Shown here in pieces: positions 40,618 to 49,487 of a stretch of DNA of 64,000 nt; within the stretch, counting starts at the first letter, position 1; each line of letters opens with the position of its first letter. Origin of the DNA: Methylotenera_A sp040079935 (GTDB lineage: Bacteria > Pseudomonadota > Gammaproteobacteria > Burkholderiales > Methylophilaceae). Below the pieces are notes generated by a model. That model saw only the letters and a list, made by a program, of their open reading frames with translations. It ran no database searches and was not told the origin of the DNA. The stretch is taken from the NCBI GenBank assembly GCA_040079935.1, contig JBEBJI010000008.1, positions 19,383 through 83,382 on the forward strand, read 5' to 3'. The position numbers and the translations under genes are program-made.

Positions 40618-41565
40618 CTAGTTTTTGGTGAAAACTGCGAATATTTCATCGCCCTGTTTTTTGTATTTTGCTATCCACACATAAACTCTAGCAAGTAATC
40701 TTTTCCATTTTACTTTTTTAGAGGGCACAGACTTGTTAGCACTTACGTAATCGATGCTATTAAGGATAATTTTAGGAGAGGTGCGCGTTTTTATTTGTTG
40801 CGTATGCAGGCTATAAGTTTGCGCCAATAAATTTAAGTTTTTTTCTGAGAATAAATACAGGTGTCTAGGCACGTCGTTGGCGTACCAGTTTGTATTAAAT
40901 AAGACTCTGCCCAAGGCTTTGCTATTGGGGGTTTTGATAATGAGCGTGCCGCCTATTTTTAGCACTCTGGCAAGCTCAGCAAAAAATGCTTTTGAATTCG
41001 GAACATGTTCAATCACGTGGCTCACATTAATCACGTCGAAACTATTGTCATTAAAGTTTGCAGAGAAAATGTCGCCATGATGCACGTCTAAATCAGATAA
41101 TTTGCATACCTTGACTGCGCTCTCGTTAAACTCTACGCCTTTAACTTGCCAGCCCAGTTTTTTCATGCCGTCTAAATATCTACCATTACCGCAGCCAACA
41201 TCAAGCAAAAGACCATTTGGCACAAATGAATTTTCATGGTTATTGTTAAATAAATGAGCAATGCCACACAGCAAGTCGGTAATTAGCGATGTATTTAAGT
41301 GCGTATAGCCATAGTATTTTTTTAAAATGGACTTTCTAAACGCGCTAACCTTTTTTAATCGAGATTGCTCTTCATAGACTTCGTAGTCATTAGGGTAAAA
41401 GCTAGCAATTTGTTCCAAGGTCGGCAGAGGATGCTGGAATACGAAATCGCACTTGGTGCAGCATTGGTAATCGTAGCGCTCAAAATGATTGAACATGAGG
41501 TCGCGACTACTAAACTCGTATTTGGACGGGCTATTACAAATTGGGCAAGAGATGGTTTGGCTCAT
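40618..41565 (-). CDS. SAM-dependent methyltransferase with N-terminal Cys cluster
   Basis: The 315-residue protein begins ISCPICNSPSKYEF and then CCTKCDFVFQHPLP, a zinc-ribbon-like CxxC...CxxC cluster (residues 6-40). The methyltransferase domain has LLDVGCGNGRYLDGM near residue 123 and NDNSFDVINVSHVIEHVPN. This shape belongs to the Methyltransf_23 and glycan-modifying groups common in polysaccharide clusters. It precedes a GT4 gene by one base. The acceptor is not identifiable. Confidence 0.82.
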   Translation of the reverse strand: MSQTISCPICNSPSKYEFSSRDLMFNHFERYDYQCCTKCDFVFQHPLPTLEQIASFYPNDYEVYEEQSRLKKVSAFRKSILKKYYGYTHLNTSLITDLLCGIAHLFNNNHENSFVPNGLLLDVGCGNGRYLDGMKKLGWQVKGVEFNESAVKVCKLSDLDVHHGDIFSANFNDNSFDVINVSHVIEHVPNSKAFFAELARVLKIGGTLIIKTPNSKALGRVLFNTNWYANDVPRHLYLFSEKNLNLLAQTYSLHTQQIKTRTSPKIILNSIDYVSANKSVPSKKVKWKRLLARVYVWIAKYKKQGDEIFAVFTKN

Positions 41566-41624
41566 AAAAATAAAGTTTAGTTGGTGATTTCACTGCATCA
41601 AATTATAACAGCGATAGTACTAGC

Positions 41625-43163
41625 TTATTGTTTACTATAAATGATGAGTGTTTTTTTTGCTTTATATGAGATAAATCTTTTTACTTCGCTATATTGCGTT
41701 AATTTCTCAGTAATCAGTTTTTCTCGCTCGGGGTGTTTTGCAGAGTGGGTAATGAGCAAAAAATCATATTGTTGAATAGATTGATTTTCAATCGCTGACT
41801 TTACTTGAAACCAACTGTCTATCCCAGTGCCAACAAATGGTGCACCAGCATGGTAGCGCACTCTTGAGTCATCATAAAAAACAGGTTTATTATCTTTATT
41901 ATTTGCCTGCACCCAAGCTACGGCATCTTGCATATAGTTGTAACCTTCTGCTTTAGGCAGGATATTTTTAACAAAACTTAGCATCATAAAACCAATTAGT
42001 GCAATGGTGAGCCATTTTAATTTTTTGTCGCTATTTGATTCCAAATACTTGAACATAGTTATCAAATAAAACGACGCAAAAATCATCAGAATAAGTGAAA
42101 GCGCTAAAACGTATCTACCCGATAATACAAACACCTTGGTAATAATAAGTGCCATGTTAATGATGGCAATAATGGCAGCCGCGCGTAGCACACGAAATGC
42201 TTGGTTATCCATTAATTGGCGATTAGATTTAGTAGCAAACATGGCCAAACCCACGTTGATGATGCCTGTGGAAGATACTGCCTTGGCTACCATGACATAG
42301 ATAAATGTGAGCAATAAGCCTTGCATCGCAAAATCTTCTAAATATTTCCCAAGTACTTGTTGCGACATAATGGCAGATTTATTGCGCAATTGTAGCGTTA
42401 GTTCTTGAAAAATGTTGAAGGTAAATACTTCATTAAGCCGCCCAAAATTGCTCATGGAAAGGTTGTTACTTAACAATAATGCGCCCAAAATTATGACACC
42501 TAAAGCAATATTTAATAAGTGGCATTTTAAGAAACTGCGTATGCGCAGTTGCCAAATAATATGTGGTTCAAGAAGCAGAATGACGGGTAGAAAAATTAAG
42601 TAGCTAATACCTTCTATTCTAAAAAGCGTGGCGATAATGATGCAAATTTGCCAAAAAATGGCATCTTGATATAGCTTAGTTTTATAAAACTTGATAAAAA
42701 ATACAAGACTGCTGAGGAAAAATGCCCAAAAACCTTGGTCGCGCATTAGCATTTCTAATATATCGCCAACCAAATATTGGCTGCTAAACAATATCAGCGC
42801 GCCAGCGAGCAATACCCGAGTGCCGCCGCCAGTCAGTTGAATGATTTTAAGAAAGCTAAACGTGGTGATGGAGAAAAATATTGCATGTAATAATTGTGCA
42901 GAAAGTTGCACGTCCAGTCCAGTAATTTTATGCACTAGAGCAATGCATAATGAATAAAGCGGCCAAGGAAAAATATTGAAACCTAGCTGCCATTGACCAA
43001 CTGCAAATAATTTAGCCGCCTCAAAATACAGCACCGAATCGGGGTTAATCCAACCATGTTGAATATATTGCATCCAACCTGCAAGCAAAGCTGCCGCAAT
43101 TGGCAAGCACCAAAACAGCTGTTTTGATGAAAGCGGGTCAATTTTTTTTAGCAGATTGATCAT
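41625..43163 (-). CDS. Polytopic membrane protein, GT-C glycosyltransferase-like
   Basis: The start is ATG 43163, which overlaps the waaF stop as ATGA. The 512-residue protein has about ten transmembrane segments and the loop INPDSVLYFEAAKLFAVGQW, resembling the GT39-type first periplasmic loop with DS in place of DE. A C-terminal soluble domain (about 435-512) contains WVQANNKDNKPVFYDDSRVRYHAGAPF. It may be a GT-C sugar transferase or flippase-like protein for LPS. It is translated with waaF as the last gene of the long hrcA-waaF run. Confidence 0.72.
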   Translation of the reverse strand: MINLLKKIDPLSSKQLFWCLPIAAALLAGWMQYIQHGWINPDSVLYFEAAKLFAVGQWQLGFNIFPWPLYSLCIALVHKITGLDVQLSAQLLHAIFFSITTFSFLKIIQLTGGGTRVLLAGALILFSSQYLVGDILEMLMRDQGFWAFFLSSLVFFIKFYKTKLYQDAIFWQICIIIATLFRIEGISYLIFLPVILLLEPHIIWQLRIRSFLKCHLLNIALGVIILGALLLSNNLSMSNFGRLNEVFTFNIFQELTLQLRNKSAIMSQQVLGKYLEDFAMQGLLLTFIYVMVAKAVSSTGIINVGLAMFATKSNRQLMDNQAFRVLRAAAIIAIINMALIITKVFVLSGRYVLALSLILMIFASFYLITMFKYLESNSDKKLKWLTIALIGFMMLSFVKNILPKAEGYNYMQDAVAWVQANNKDNKPVFYDDSRVRYHAGAPFVGTGIDSWFQVKSAIENQSIQQYDFLLITHSAKHPEREKLITEKLTQYSEVKRFISYKAKKTLIIYSKQ

Positions 43164-44197
43164 GAGATGTGCATTAAAATTTGTTTTGGCTGAATGTTTT
43201 TTAAGCAATTTAAATGTCCCAGCGGGCATTCGCGCTTAAAGCAAGGGCTACATTCTAGCCCAAGATATTCTATCACCGCTTGTGGGTGCATGGGCGGCGT
43301 GTGGTAAGGGTCGCTGCTACCAAAAATGGCGATTAATCTTTTGTTTAGCGCTGCGGCAATGTGCATTAGACCAGAGTCGTTGCTGATGACGATGTCGCAT
43401 AAACTCATCAAATCGATAGCTTCGTCCAACTTGGTTTTTCCCGCCAAATCCACGCAATTATTTTGTGTGAGTTGGTTGATTTGGCTGGTGACAGGCACAT
43501 CTTTATCCGAGCCGAATAACAACACTTGCCAACCTTTTTCTAGGGCGGCAATTGCAACTTCGGCATAGTATTCCGCAGGCCAGCGTTTGGCTGCGCCGTA
43601 TTCTGCACCTGGACAAAGCCCCAAGATTTTATGATTAAAGTCCTTACTTTTATTATTCAGAATACCTGCCCTGGAAGCCAATATCCATGAGGTCTGCAGG
43701 CTGTTGTTTAATTGTGGATTCGGAAGTGTTTTTGGCAATTCTACATCTTTATCTAAACCTAAAGCCACAAAGCGCTCGACAGTTTTTTTGAGTTTGGTTT
43801 TGTCCAAAGCGCGCACGTCGTTGATCAATCCATAACGCATTTCGCCTAAAAAACCAGTACGTTTTTTAATGCCAACAGCAAAAGGAAGAATGGCAGATTT
43901 GAACGAGTTGGTGAGAATGATAGCTTGTGTGTAGCCTTTATTTTTTAAGCTTTTACCAAATTTTATGCGCTCAAAAAACGCTAATTCGCGGTGCTTAAAA
44001 GGTAGCGCAATTGCTTCGCTCACTTCGGGCATTCGTGCCAGCAGAGGCAATGTCCATGAGGGTGCGGCAACATCGATAATACAGTTTGGATGATTAATTT
44101 TGAGCGTTTTGAATAAGCTCTGCGCCAGCACCATGTCGCCTACCCAAGCGGGACCCAAGATTAAAATTTTGATTGGGCCGAGGATTTTTTCCGACAT
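43160..44197 (-). CDS. waaF: LPS heptosyltransferase II (WaaF)
   Basis: The 345-residue GT9 enzyme aligns with E. coli WaaF: ILILGPAWVGDMVLAQSLFKTL, APSWTLPLLARMPEV, TNSFKSAILPFAVGIKKRTGF, CPGAEYGAAKRWPAEYYAEVA and NDSGLMHIAAALNKRLIAIFGSSDP. It adds the second heptose. A palindromic element (43664-43703) encodes LQTSWILASRAGI in a variable stretch before the GLCPGAEYG strand; E. coli has an unrelated linker there. The C-terminus ends CSPCFKRECPLGHLNCLKNI, a cysteine-rich tail common in betaproteobacterial WaaF. The gene abuts hldE (0 bp gap). Confidence 0.95.
   Translation of the reverse strand: MSEKILGPIKILILGPAWVGDMVLAQSLFKTLKINHPNCIIDVAAPSWTLPLLARMPEVSEAIALPFKHRELAFFERIKFGKSLKNKGYTQAIILTNSFKSAILPFAVGIKKRTGFLGEMRYGLINDVRALDKTKLKKTVERFVALGLDKDVELPKTLPNPQLNNSLQTSWILASRAGILNNKSKDFNHKILGLCPGAEYGAAKRWPAEYYAEVAIAALEKGWQVLLFGSDKDVPVTSQINQLTQNNCVDLAGKTKLDEAIDLMSLCDIVISNDSGLMHIAAALNKRLIAIFGSSDPYHTPPMHPQAVIEYLGLECSPCFKRECPLGHLNCLKNIQPKQILMHIS
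43664..43703 (+). repeat. Palindromic element, copy 11 (in frame in waaF)
   Basis: ACCTGCCCTGGAAGCCAATA followed by TCCATGAGGTCTGCAGGCTG. Core intact; inner arms CCTGC and GCAGG pair. It is antisense to waaF and encodes LQTSWILASRAG. Confidence 0.9.
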
Positions 44198-45667
44198 TTA
44201 GGCATTCATTTTTTTTATGATGTTGCTGGTGCTACGCCCCTCTACCAAGTCAATCAGCGCGATTTCTCCGCCCCAGCTTTGCACCTCTGTGCCGCCTACC
44301 ACTTGGTTTGCAGTATAGTCCGAGCCTTTGGCGATGACGTTTGGTTTAATTGCGTTGATGAGAGTTAAAGGCGTGTCTTCATCAAATAAAATCACTGCAT
44401 CTACGCTTTCTAGCGCCGCCAGCACGCGAGCTCTATCGTTTTCATTCACAATTGGTCTGGAGTCACCTTTGATTGCGCTTACCGAGCGATCGGTGTTTAA
44501 GCCTAAAATGAGTTTATCTCCACGTTTTTTGGCCGCTTCTAAATAAGTCACATGGCCTGCGTGCAACAAATCAAAGCAGCCGTTGGTAAAAACGATTTTT
44601 TGTTTAGATTTTTTCCAAGTTTCAACTTTGGTTTTTAATTGCGCTAAATCGCATATTTTATGTGCCTGTTCGTTACTTTGCTGATCCGTTAAAGCTTCTA
44701 CCAAATCGTGCTGAGAAATCGGCACAGTGCCCACTTTCCCCACCACCACAGCGGCAGCTATATTCGCGAGTTGTAAAGCTTCTAAGGGGTTTAAGTCGTT
44801 CATCAAACCTGCTGCCAAAGTTGCAATCACCGTATCGCCTGCGCCAGAAACATCAAAAACTTGCTTGGCAATGGCGGGCAAATGGTGAGTGCTTTCGTCT
44901 AAGAGCGTGATGCCTTCTTCGCCGCGCGTTACCGCCAAAAATTGCAGTTTTAAATTGGTTTTTAGTGCGCTAGCTTTACTGATTAAGTCAACATCGTTGG
45001 TGTTGGTATCGCAAGCTTCGGCGGTTTCTTTTTTATTCGGTGTCAGCGCAGTAGCGCCTGCATATTTACTGTAATCGCGGCCTTTTGGATCCACCAAAAC
45101 GGGGATATTTTGCACTTTGCATGTGCTAATAATTTGCTGGCAAATTGGCTCGCTTAATAAACCTTTTGCATAATCAGATAAAATCACTATTTTAGGTGCA
45201 TGCCTGAGAGCTTCATGGATATTGGCTTGCAGGGTAGTTATTTCTTTGTTGGTAAATACTGCGCTACTTTCTTGGTCTAAGCGCATCATTTGCTGGTGAC
45301 CGCTTACCACGCGGGTTTTGGCGATAGTCGGACGGATTTTTGATGTGAAACAATGGTTTTCAATGCCAGCCTCGGTAATTAATTTAGCTAAACTTTTACC
45401 TTCTACATCATCACCAACACAACCAATAATATGTGTTTTAATGCCCAAAAGTGCCAAGTTTGCCGCCACATTAGCGGCGCCGCCAGCGCGATCATTTCGT
45501 TCGTTCAGCAACACAATCGGCACGGGTGCCTCGGGCGAGATGCGCCCAACAGAGCCAATCAAATAGCGGTCTAGCATCACATCGCCAATCACCAGCGCGT
45601 GCCCAGAAGTAAGACCTGAGGTGGTTTTGCTGAAATGTTTTACGGTGTTGAGTAATTTTTGTTGCAT
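44198..45667 (-). CDS. hldE: Bifunctional heptose-7-phosphate kinase/heptose-1-phosphate adenylyltransferase (HldE)
   Basis: The 489-residue protein has an N-terminal PfkB kinase (about 1-330; GDVMLDRYLIGSVGRISPEAPVP, VSGAGDTVIATLAAGL) and a C-terminal nucleotidyltransferase (about 355-489; FTNGCFDLLHAGHVTYLEAAKKRGD with HxGH, and VEGRSTSNIIKKM). It makes ADP-D-glycero-D-manno-heptose with GmhA and GmhB. Length is as in E. coli. A palindromic element (45198-45236) encodes LQANIHEALRHA before the strand KIVILSDYAKG. gmhA lies 15 bp upstream and hldD precedes it. Confidence 0.97.
   Translation of the reverse strand: MQQKLLNTVKHFSKTTSGLTSGHALVIGDVMLDRYLIGSVGRISPEAPVPIVLLNERNDRAGGAANVAANLALLGIKTHIIGCVGDDVEGKSLAKLITEAGIENHCFTSKIRPTIAKTRVVSGHQQMMRLDQESSAVFTNKEITTLQANIHEALRHAPKIVILSDYAKGLLSEPICQQIISTCKVQNIPVLVDPKGRDYSKYAGATALTPNKKETAEACDTNTNDVDLISKASALKTNLKLQFLAVTRGEEGITLLDESTHHLPAIAKQVFDVSGAGDTVIATLAAGLMNDLNPLEALQLANIAAAVVVGKVGTVPISQHDLVEALTDQQSNEQAHKICDLAQLKTKVETWKKSKQKIVFTNGCFDLLHAGHVTYLEAAKKRGDKLILGLNTDRSVSAIKGDSRPIVNENDRARVLAALESVDAVILFDEDTPLTLINAIKPNVIAKGSDYTANQVVGGTEVQSWGGEIALIDLVEGRSTSNIIKKMNA
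45198..45236 (-). repeat. Palindromic element, copy 12 (in frame in hldE)
   Basis: On the coding strand: ACCCTGCAAGCCAATATCCA then TGAAGCTCTCAGGCATGC. The first 21 bases of the consensus are intact. It encodes LQANIHEALRHA. The alignment with E. coli HldE has equal length here, so the element replaced rather than lengthened the local helix, or the gap was absorbed later. Confidence 0.88.
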
Positions 45668-45682
45668 GGATTTTATTTTTAC

Positions 45683-46246
45683 TTAGTCTGACTCTAAAAT
45701 TTCGCACAAGCAATGCCCAACAAAAATATGCGCTTCTTGAATGCGTGCTGTTACGTTGGAAGGCATCACTAAATTGTGCTGGCAAATGGCAGTTAATTTA
45801 CCGCCAGTACCTCCCGTTAAGCCAACAGTAACTGCGCCAATTTCTTTTGCAGCTTCCATCGCGCGCACCACGTTGGCGCTGTTGCCCGATGTGGTGATGC
45901 CGATGACCAAATCTTCTGGTCGACAAAGCGCCTCAACTTGCCGTGCGAAAATGTAATCGTAACCGTAATCGTTGCCGACTGAAGTCAAAATTGATGTGTC
46001 TGTCGTCAGCGCAATCGCTGGCATGCCTTTGCGTTCTTTTTTAAATCTGCCAACGATTTCTGCGGCAATATGTTGGCTATCGGCCGCGCTACCGCCGTTG
46101 CCCATAATGAGGATTTTGCCACCGTTCGCAATGCATTCCTGCATTTTAATACCGACGTTAGAAATCAATGGGAACAAAGGCTCCAGCGCATTGAACATCG
46201 CCATATGAGCAGCATGTTCGCCCTTTAGATAATCAACATATTTCAT
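45683..46246 (-). CDS. gmhA: Sedoheptulose-7-phosphate isomerase (GmhA)
   Basis: The 187-residue SIS-domain enzyme has ILIMGNGGSAADSQHIAAEIVGRFKKERKGMPAIALTTDTSILTSVGNDYG, catalytic region text that is strongly conserved in GmhA, and FARQVEALCRPEDLVIGITTSGNSANV. It converts sedoheptulose 7-phosphate to D-glycero-D-manno-heptose 7-phosphate, the first ADP-heptose step. It lies between hldD and hldE, so all but GmhB are clustered. Confidence 0.97.
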   Translation of the reverse strand: MKYVDYLKGEHAAHMAMFNALEPLFPLISNVGIKMQECIANGGKILIMGNGGSAADSQHIAAEIVGRFKKERKGMPAIALTTDTSILTSVGNDYGYDYIFARQVEALCRPEDLVIGITTSGNSANVVRAMEAAKEIGAVTVGLTGGTGGKLTAICQHNLVMPSNVTARIQEAHIFVGHCLCEILESD

Positions 46247-46258
46247 AGCTTCTCTCCC

Positions 46259-47242
46259 TCAACAGTAAGGGTCATCTTGCATTAAATAATTTTGCACGTA
46301 ATCTTTTACGCCATCTTCCAAGCTGGTAAACGGCGCGCTATAGCCCACTTTGCGTAGCTTGGTCATATTGGCCTCGGTGAAATATTGATATTTACCGCGT
46401 AAGTCTCCAGGCATATCAATATAAGTAATGTGGGGTGTCTTACCCATATTTACCATCACATTGGTCGCTAAATCTTTAAATGTGCGCGCTTGCCCAGTGC
46501 CGATGTTGTAAATGTCATTTGGCGTTGGTTTTTTGCTGTGCGCCGCTGTTAAAAAGTGCGCGACGATGTTTGCACAATCTTTCACATAGACAAAATCACG
46601 CTGCTGTTCGCCATCCGCAATGCCTGCTTTTGTGCTTTTAAACAGCTTCATGGTGCCAGTTTCAGCAAATTGGTTAAAAGTGTGAAAAGCTACGCTTGCC
46701 ATGCGATCTTTGTGGTATTCGTTAGGACCATAAACGTTAAAAAACTTAAAACCTGCCCAGTTTGGCGGTGAGTTTTCTGGCGTTTGTTTTAATACCCATT
46801 GGTCGAAAAAGTGTTTGGAATAACCGTAGCCATTGAGCGGGCGCAGGCTTTCAATATTTGCATCATCATAACCAGCGCTACCATCACCGTATGTGGCGGC
46901 CGAGCTAGCGTAAAAAAATGGTACTTTAAATTCTGTGCACCAGATCCATAAATCTTGGCTGTATTGAATGTTGGCTTCCACCAACTTATTAAAATCGCGC
47001 TCTGTGGTCGCGCTAATGGCACCCATGTGGACAATCGCATCCACGCCCTCATTATCTTCTAAGAAATCAAACAGTTGGTTACGATCAAGATATTCAACAT
47101 AATGTCGATGCACAAGGTTTCCCCATTGCGCTTCGTGCATGATGTGATCGACGATGACCAAATCGTCTCGACCGAGTTTTGTGTTGAGATGCCAGGCAAT
47201 CATGCTGCCTATCATCCCTGCGCCGCCAGTAATAATTATCAT
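46259..47242 (-). CDS. hldD: ADP-L-glycero-D-manno-heptose 6-epimerase (HldD/RfaD)
   Basis: The 327-residue SDR enzyme has the N-terminal NADP-binding GxxGxxG in IIITGGAGMIGSMIAWHLN, the ASSAATYGDG-like catalytic serine text, and YxxxK in LNGYGYSKHFFDQWV. Its family text FKFFNVYGPNEYHKDRMASVAFH is distinctive. It is the last step of ADP-heptose synthesis and feeds WaaC and WaaF. It sits 12 bp upstream of gmhA in transcription order. Confidence 0.97.
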   Translation of the reverse strand: MIIITGGAGMIGSMIAWHLNTKLGRDDLVIVDHIMHEAQWGNLVHRHYVEYLDRNQLFDFLEDNEGVDAIVHMGAISATTERDFNKLVEANIQYSQDLWIWCTEFKVPFFYASSAATYGDGSAGYDDANIESLRPLNGYGYSKHFFDQWVLKQTPENSPPNWAGFKFFNVYGPNEYHKDRMASVAFHTFNQFAETGTMKLFKSTKAGIADGEQQRDFVYVKDCANIVAHFLTAAHSKKPTPNDIYNIGTGQARTFKDLATNVMVNMGKTPHITYIDMPGDLRGKYQYFTEANMTKLRKVGYSAPFTSLEDGVKDYVQNYLMQDDPYC

Positions 47243-47258
47243 GGCAGAATTATAGCGC

Positions 47259-48368
47259 TTATTGCTTAGAGCCCAAAACTTGCGCGCGTTGTTTGGTCAT
47301 TTCTGCTTCCTTGTTGGCATTATTTGCATCCCAATCGGTCGAAACCCAGCCTTGCAAGTTTTCCAGCGTAATCGCTGTCATGGCATGTATCCACGCGTCA
47401 TTTTCGTTGAGTGCGGGGATGTAGTTATACTCGCCGCCGCCTGCGTGGGTGAAAATTTCTTTGCCTTCCATGGCAATTTCCTCCAGCGTTTCTAAGCAAT
47501 CGCTGCTAAAACCTGGGCAGATGATATCAATTCGGGCGGTATTGGCTTTGCCTAATTCTTCTAAAGTGCTTGCCAAATAGGGCTTCAGCCATTCTTGCTT
47601 ACCAAAGCGCGATTGAAACGCGACTACATATTCATCTTTGCTTAAATTTAATGCTTCCGCTAAAAGTCGCGCCGTTTTATGGCATTCGCAGTGATAGGGG
47701 TCTCCGCTGGTTAAGTGCACTTTTGGCACGCCGTGAAAACTCATCACCAGTTTTGTCGGCTTGCCACCGTTAATTTCCCAATGTTTTCGCACGCTTTGCG
47801 CCAAAGCAGAAATGTAAGCAGGGTGATCGTGATAATGGCGAATGCTGCGAATCGCAGGCTGGTTGCGGGTTTTGAGCAATACGCGAAATACCGCATCCAT
47901 GGCCGATGCGGTGCTGCTGGCGGCATATTGTGGATACAGCGGAAACACCAAAATGCGGTCGCAATGTTGTGCTTTTAGTTTGCCGATTGCCGATTGCATG
48001 CTCGGGTTGCCATAACTCATGCCGAGCTCAACCGCAAATGGCGATTTTATTTTTTGTGCTAAATAACCGCGTAAAAGCTGTGTTTGTTTTTGCGCGTGAA
48101 CCAATAACGGCGAGCCTTCTGGCGTCCACACTTGCGCATATTTTGCGGCAGATTTTTTGGGTCGAATCACCAAAATAATGCAGTTTAAAATAAACCACCA
48201 AATGGCGCGGGGAATTTCTACCACGCGCGTGTCGCTTAAAAACTGTTTTAGATATGGCCGTAAAGCCTCACCAGTTGGCGCATCTGGCGTGCCTAAATTA
48301 GCCAGCAAAATGCCGACTTTCAGTTGGTCGCCGTGTTCGTATTTTGGTTCAGAGTTGTAATAAGCCAT
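47259..48368 (-). CDS. hemH: Ferrochelatase (HemH)
   Basis: The 369-residue enzyme inserts Fe2+ into protoporphyrin IX. Features are GILLANLGTPDAPTGEALRPYLKQFLSD at the N-terminus, and the active-site VMSFHGVPKVHLTSGDPYHCECHKTA with catalytic His near residue 206. CPGFSSDCLETLEEIAMEGKE supplies the second metal/porphyrin face (Glu near 287). Length is normal for the family, with a longer C-terminal tail after residue 345. It lies between hrcA and hldD with 12- and 16-bp gaps. Confidence 0.97.
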   Translation of the reverse strand: MAYYNSEPKYEHGDQLKVGILLANLGTPDAPTGEALRPYLKQFLSDTRVVEIPRAIWWFILNCIILVIRPKKSAAKYAQVWTPEGSPLLVHAQKQTQLLRGYLAQKIKSPFAVELGMSYGNPSMQSAIGKLKAQHCDRILVFPLYPQYAASSTASAMDAVFRVLLKTRNQPAIRSIRHYHDHPAYISALAQSVRKHWEINGGKPTKLVMSFHGVPKVHLTSGDPYHCECHKTARLLAEALNLSKDEYVVAFQSRFGKQEWLKPYLASTLEELGKANTARIDIICPGFSSDCLETLEEIAMEGKEIFTHAGGGEYNYIPALNENDAWIHAMTAITLENLQGWVSTDWDANNANKEAEMTKQRAQVLGSKQ

Positions 48369-48380
48369 GTATTTTTTCTA

Positions 48381-49403
48381 TTAATTATTGGAAAGTGCGC
48401 TTGATAACAGCTTCGCTGTAACATCGACAATCGGAATAACGCGCTCATATGCCATTCTGGTTGGTCCAATCACGCCGAGCGTACCGACGACTTGACCGTC
48501 CGCCTCGTAGGGTGCGGTGACCATGCTGCATTCATCTAGTGGCAAATAACCGCTTTCGCCGCCGATGAAAATTTGTATACCTGTCGCAGCTTGGCTGTTA
48601 TCTAAAAGTTGCATCAGCGAAGTGCGGCGCTCAAAAACTTCGAACAGTTTACGCAGACTATTCACGTTTGTGGAAAGCTCATCAATATTCAGCAAATTGC
48701 GTTCACCCGCAATCACTACGCCATCATTTTTGGCATTGCCAGCACCCGCATGGATATTGGTCTCCAGAGCATCATTGATTAGTTTTTTCATGTCATTTTG
48801 CATTTTTTTGAGTTCTAAATGCAGCTTTTGTTGCACTTCTTCAAAAGTTTGACCAGAAAAATTGGCGTTAAAATAATTGCTGGCTTGCGTGAGCTCGCTG
48901 GCGGAATAAGGTTTTTCCGCTAAAATAATGCGGTTTTGCACGTTGCCGTCCGAGGTGACAATAATGACGAGGATGCGTTTTTCAGTCAGCGGTAAAAACT
49001 CTAAATGTTTAAAACTTAAGGTTTTGCGTTTTGGAATCATCACCAAGCCAGCGAATTGTGTGAGTTGCGAGAGCATATCCGCCGCGCTGGCAATCAGATC
49101 ACTTTGGTTTGGCGAAGATAAGCCGCTTTTAAGTTGTTGAATTTGTTGATTTTGTAGCGGCTGTACGGTCAGTAAAGTATCGACAAAAAGTCGGTAGCCT
49201 TTTTGCGTGGGAATTCTGCCAGCCGAGGTGTGCGGGCTGGCGATAAAACCCAAATGTTCGAGGTCACTCATCACATTACGAATAGTCGCAGGGCTTACAT
49301 CTAAGCCGCTGTGCTGCAAAAGTGTGCGAGAGCCAATCGGCTGACCATCACTAATGTAATGTTCAACCAATGTCTTTAAAAGAATCTGAGCGCGTTTATC
49401 CAA
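48381..49403 (-). CDS. hrcA: Heat-inducible transcription repressor HrcA
   Basis: The 340-residue repressor has a winged-helix DNA-binding domain (ILLKTLVEHYISDGQPIGSRTLLQHSGLDVSPATIRNVMSDLEHLGFI, residues 6-54) and GRIPTQKGYRLFVDTLL. The dimerisation and GAF-like domain ends LGVIGPTRMAYERVIPIVD, the family signature. It binds CIRCE, and one such site lies before rpoH. A palindromic element (48741-48772) adds ALETNIHAGAGNAK just before the IAGERNLL strand, a variable spot. HrcA heads an operon with hemH and the ADP-heptose genes rather than lying with dnaK. Confidence 0.96.
   Translation of the reverse strand: MDKRAQILLKTLVEHYISDGQPIGSRTLLQHSGLDVSPATIRNVMSDLEHLGFIASPHTSAGRIPTQKGYRLFVDTLLTVQPLQNQQIQQLKSGLSSPNQSDLIASAADMLSQLTQFAGLVMIPKRKTLSFKHLEFLPLTEKRILVIIVTSDGNVQNRIILAEKPYSASELTQASNYFNANFSGQTFEEVQQKLHLELKKMQNDMKKLINDALETNIHAGAGNAKNDGVVIAGERNLLNIDELSTNVNSLRKLFEVFERRTSLMQLLDNSQAATGIQIFIGGESGYLPLDECSMVTAPYEADGQVVGTLGVIGPTRMAYERVIPIVDVTAKLLSSALSNN
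48741..48772 (-). repeat. Palindromic element, copy 13 (in frame in hrcA)
   Basis: On the coding strand: ATGCTCTGGAGACCAATATC then CATGCGGGTGCT. The left arm and core are intact and the right arm has decayed. It encodes ALETNIHAGAG. Confidence 0.87.
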
Positions 49404-49487
49404 GATATTGCTATTTTGCCTGAATTAGTACGGCTGGAATAGCTAGATTTTCTTTTAGCGCGGTGCAAACTGTGATTTAATTCGGCT

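Noticed and set aside
44035..44070. CAATGTCCATGAGGG inside waaF, similar to the palindromic element core
   Set aside because: It encodes APSWTLPLLARMPEV, which aligns with native E. coli WaaF residues (APAWCRPLLSRMPEV), and no arms are present; chance similarity.
49404..49487. CIRCE or clear promoter between hrcA and nadK
   Set aside because: The 84-bp gap has no inverted repeat of the CIRCE type and no convincing -35/-10 pair.
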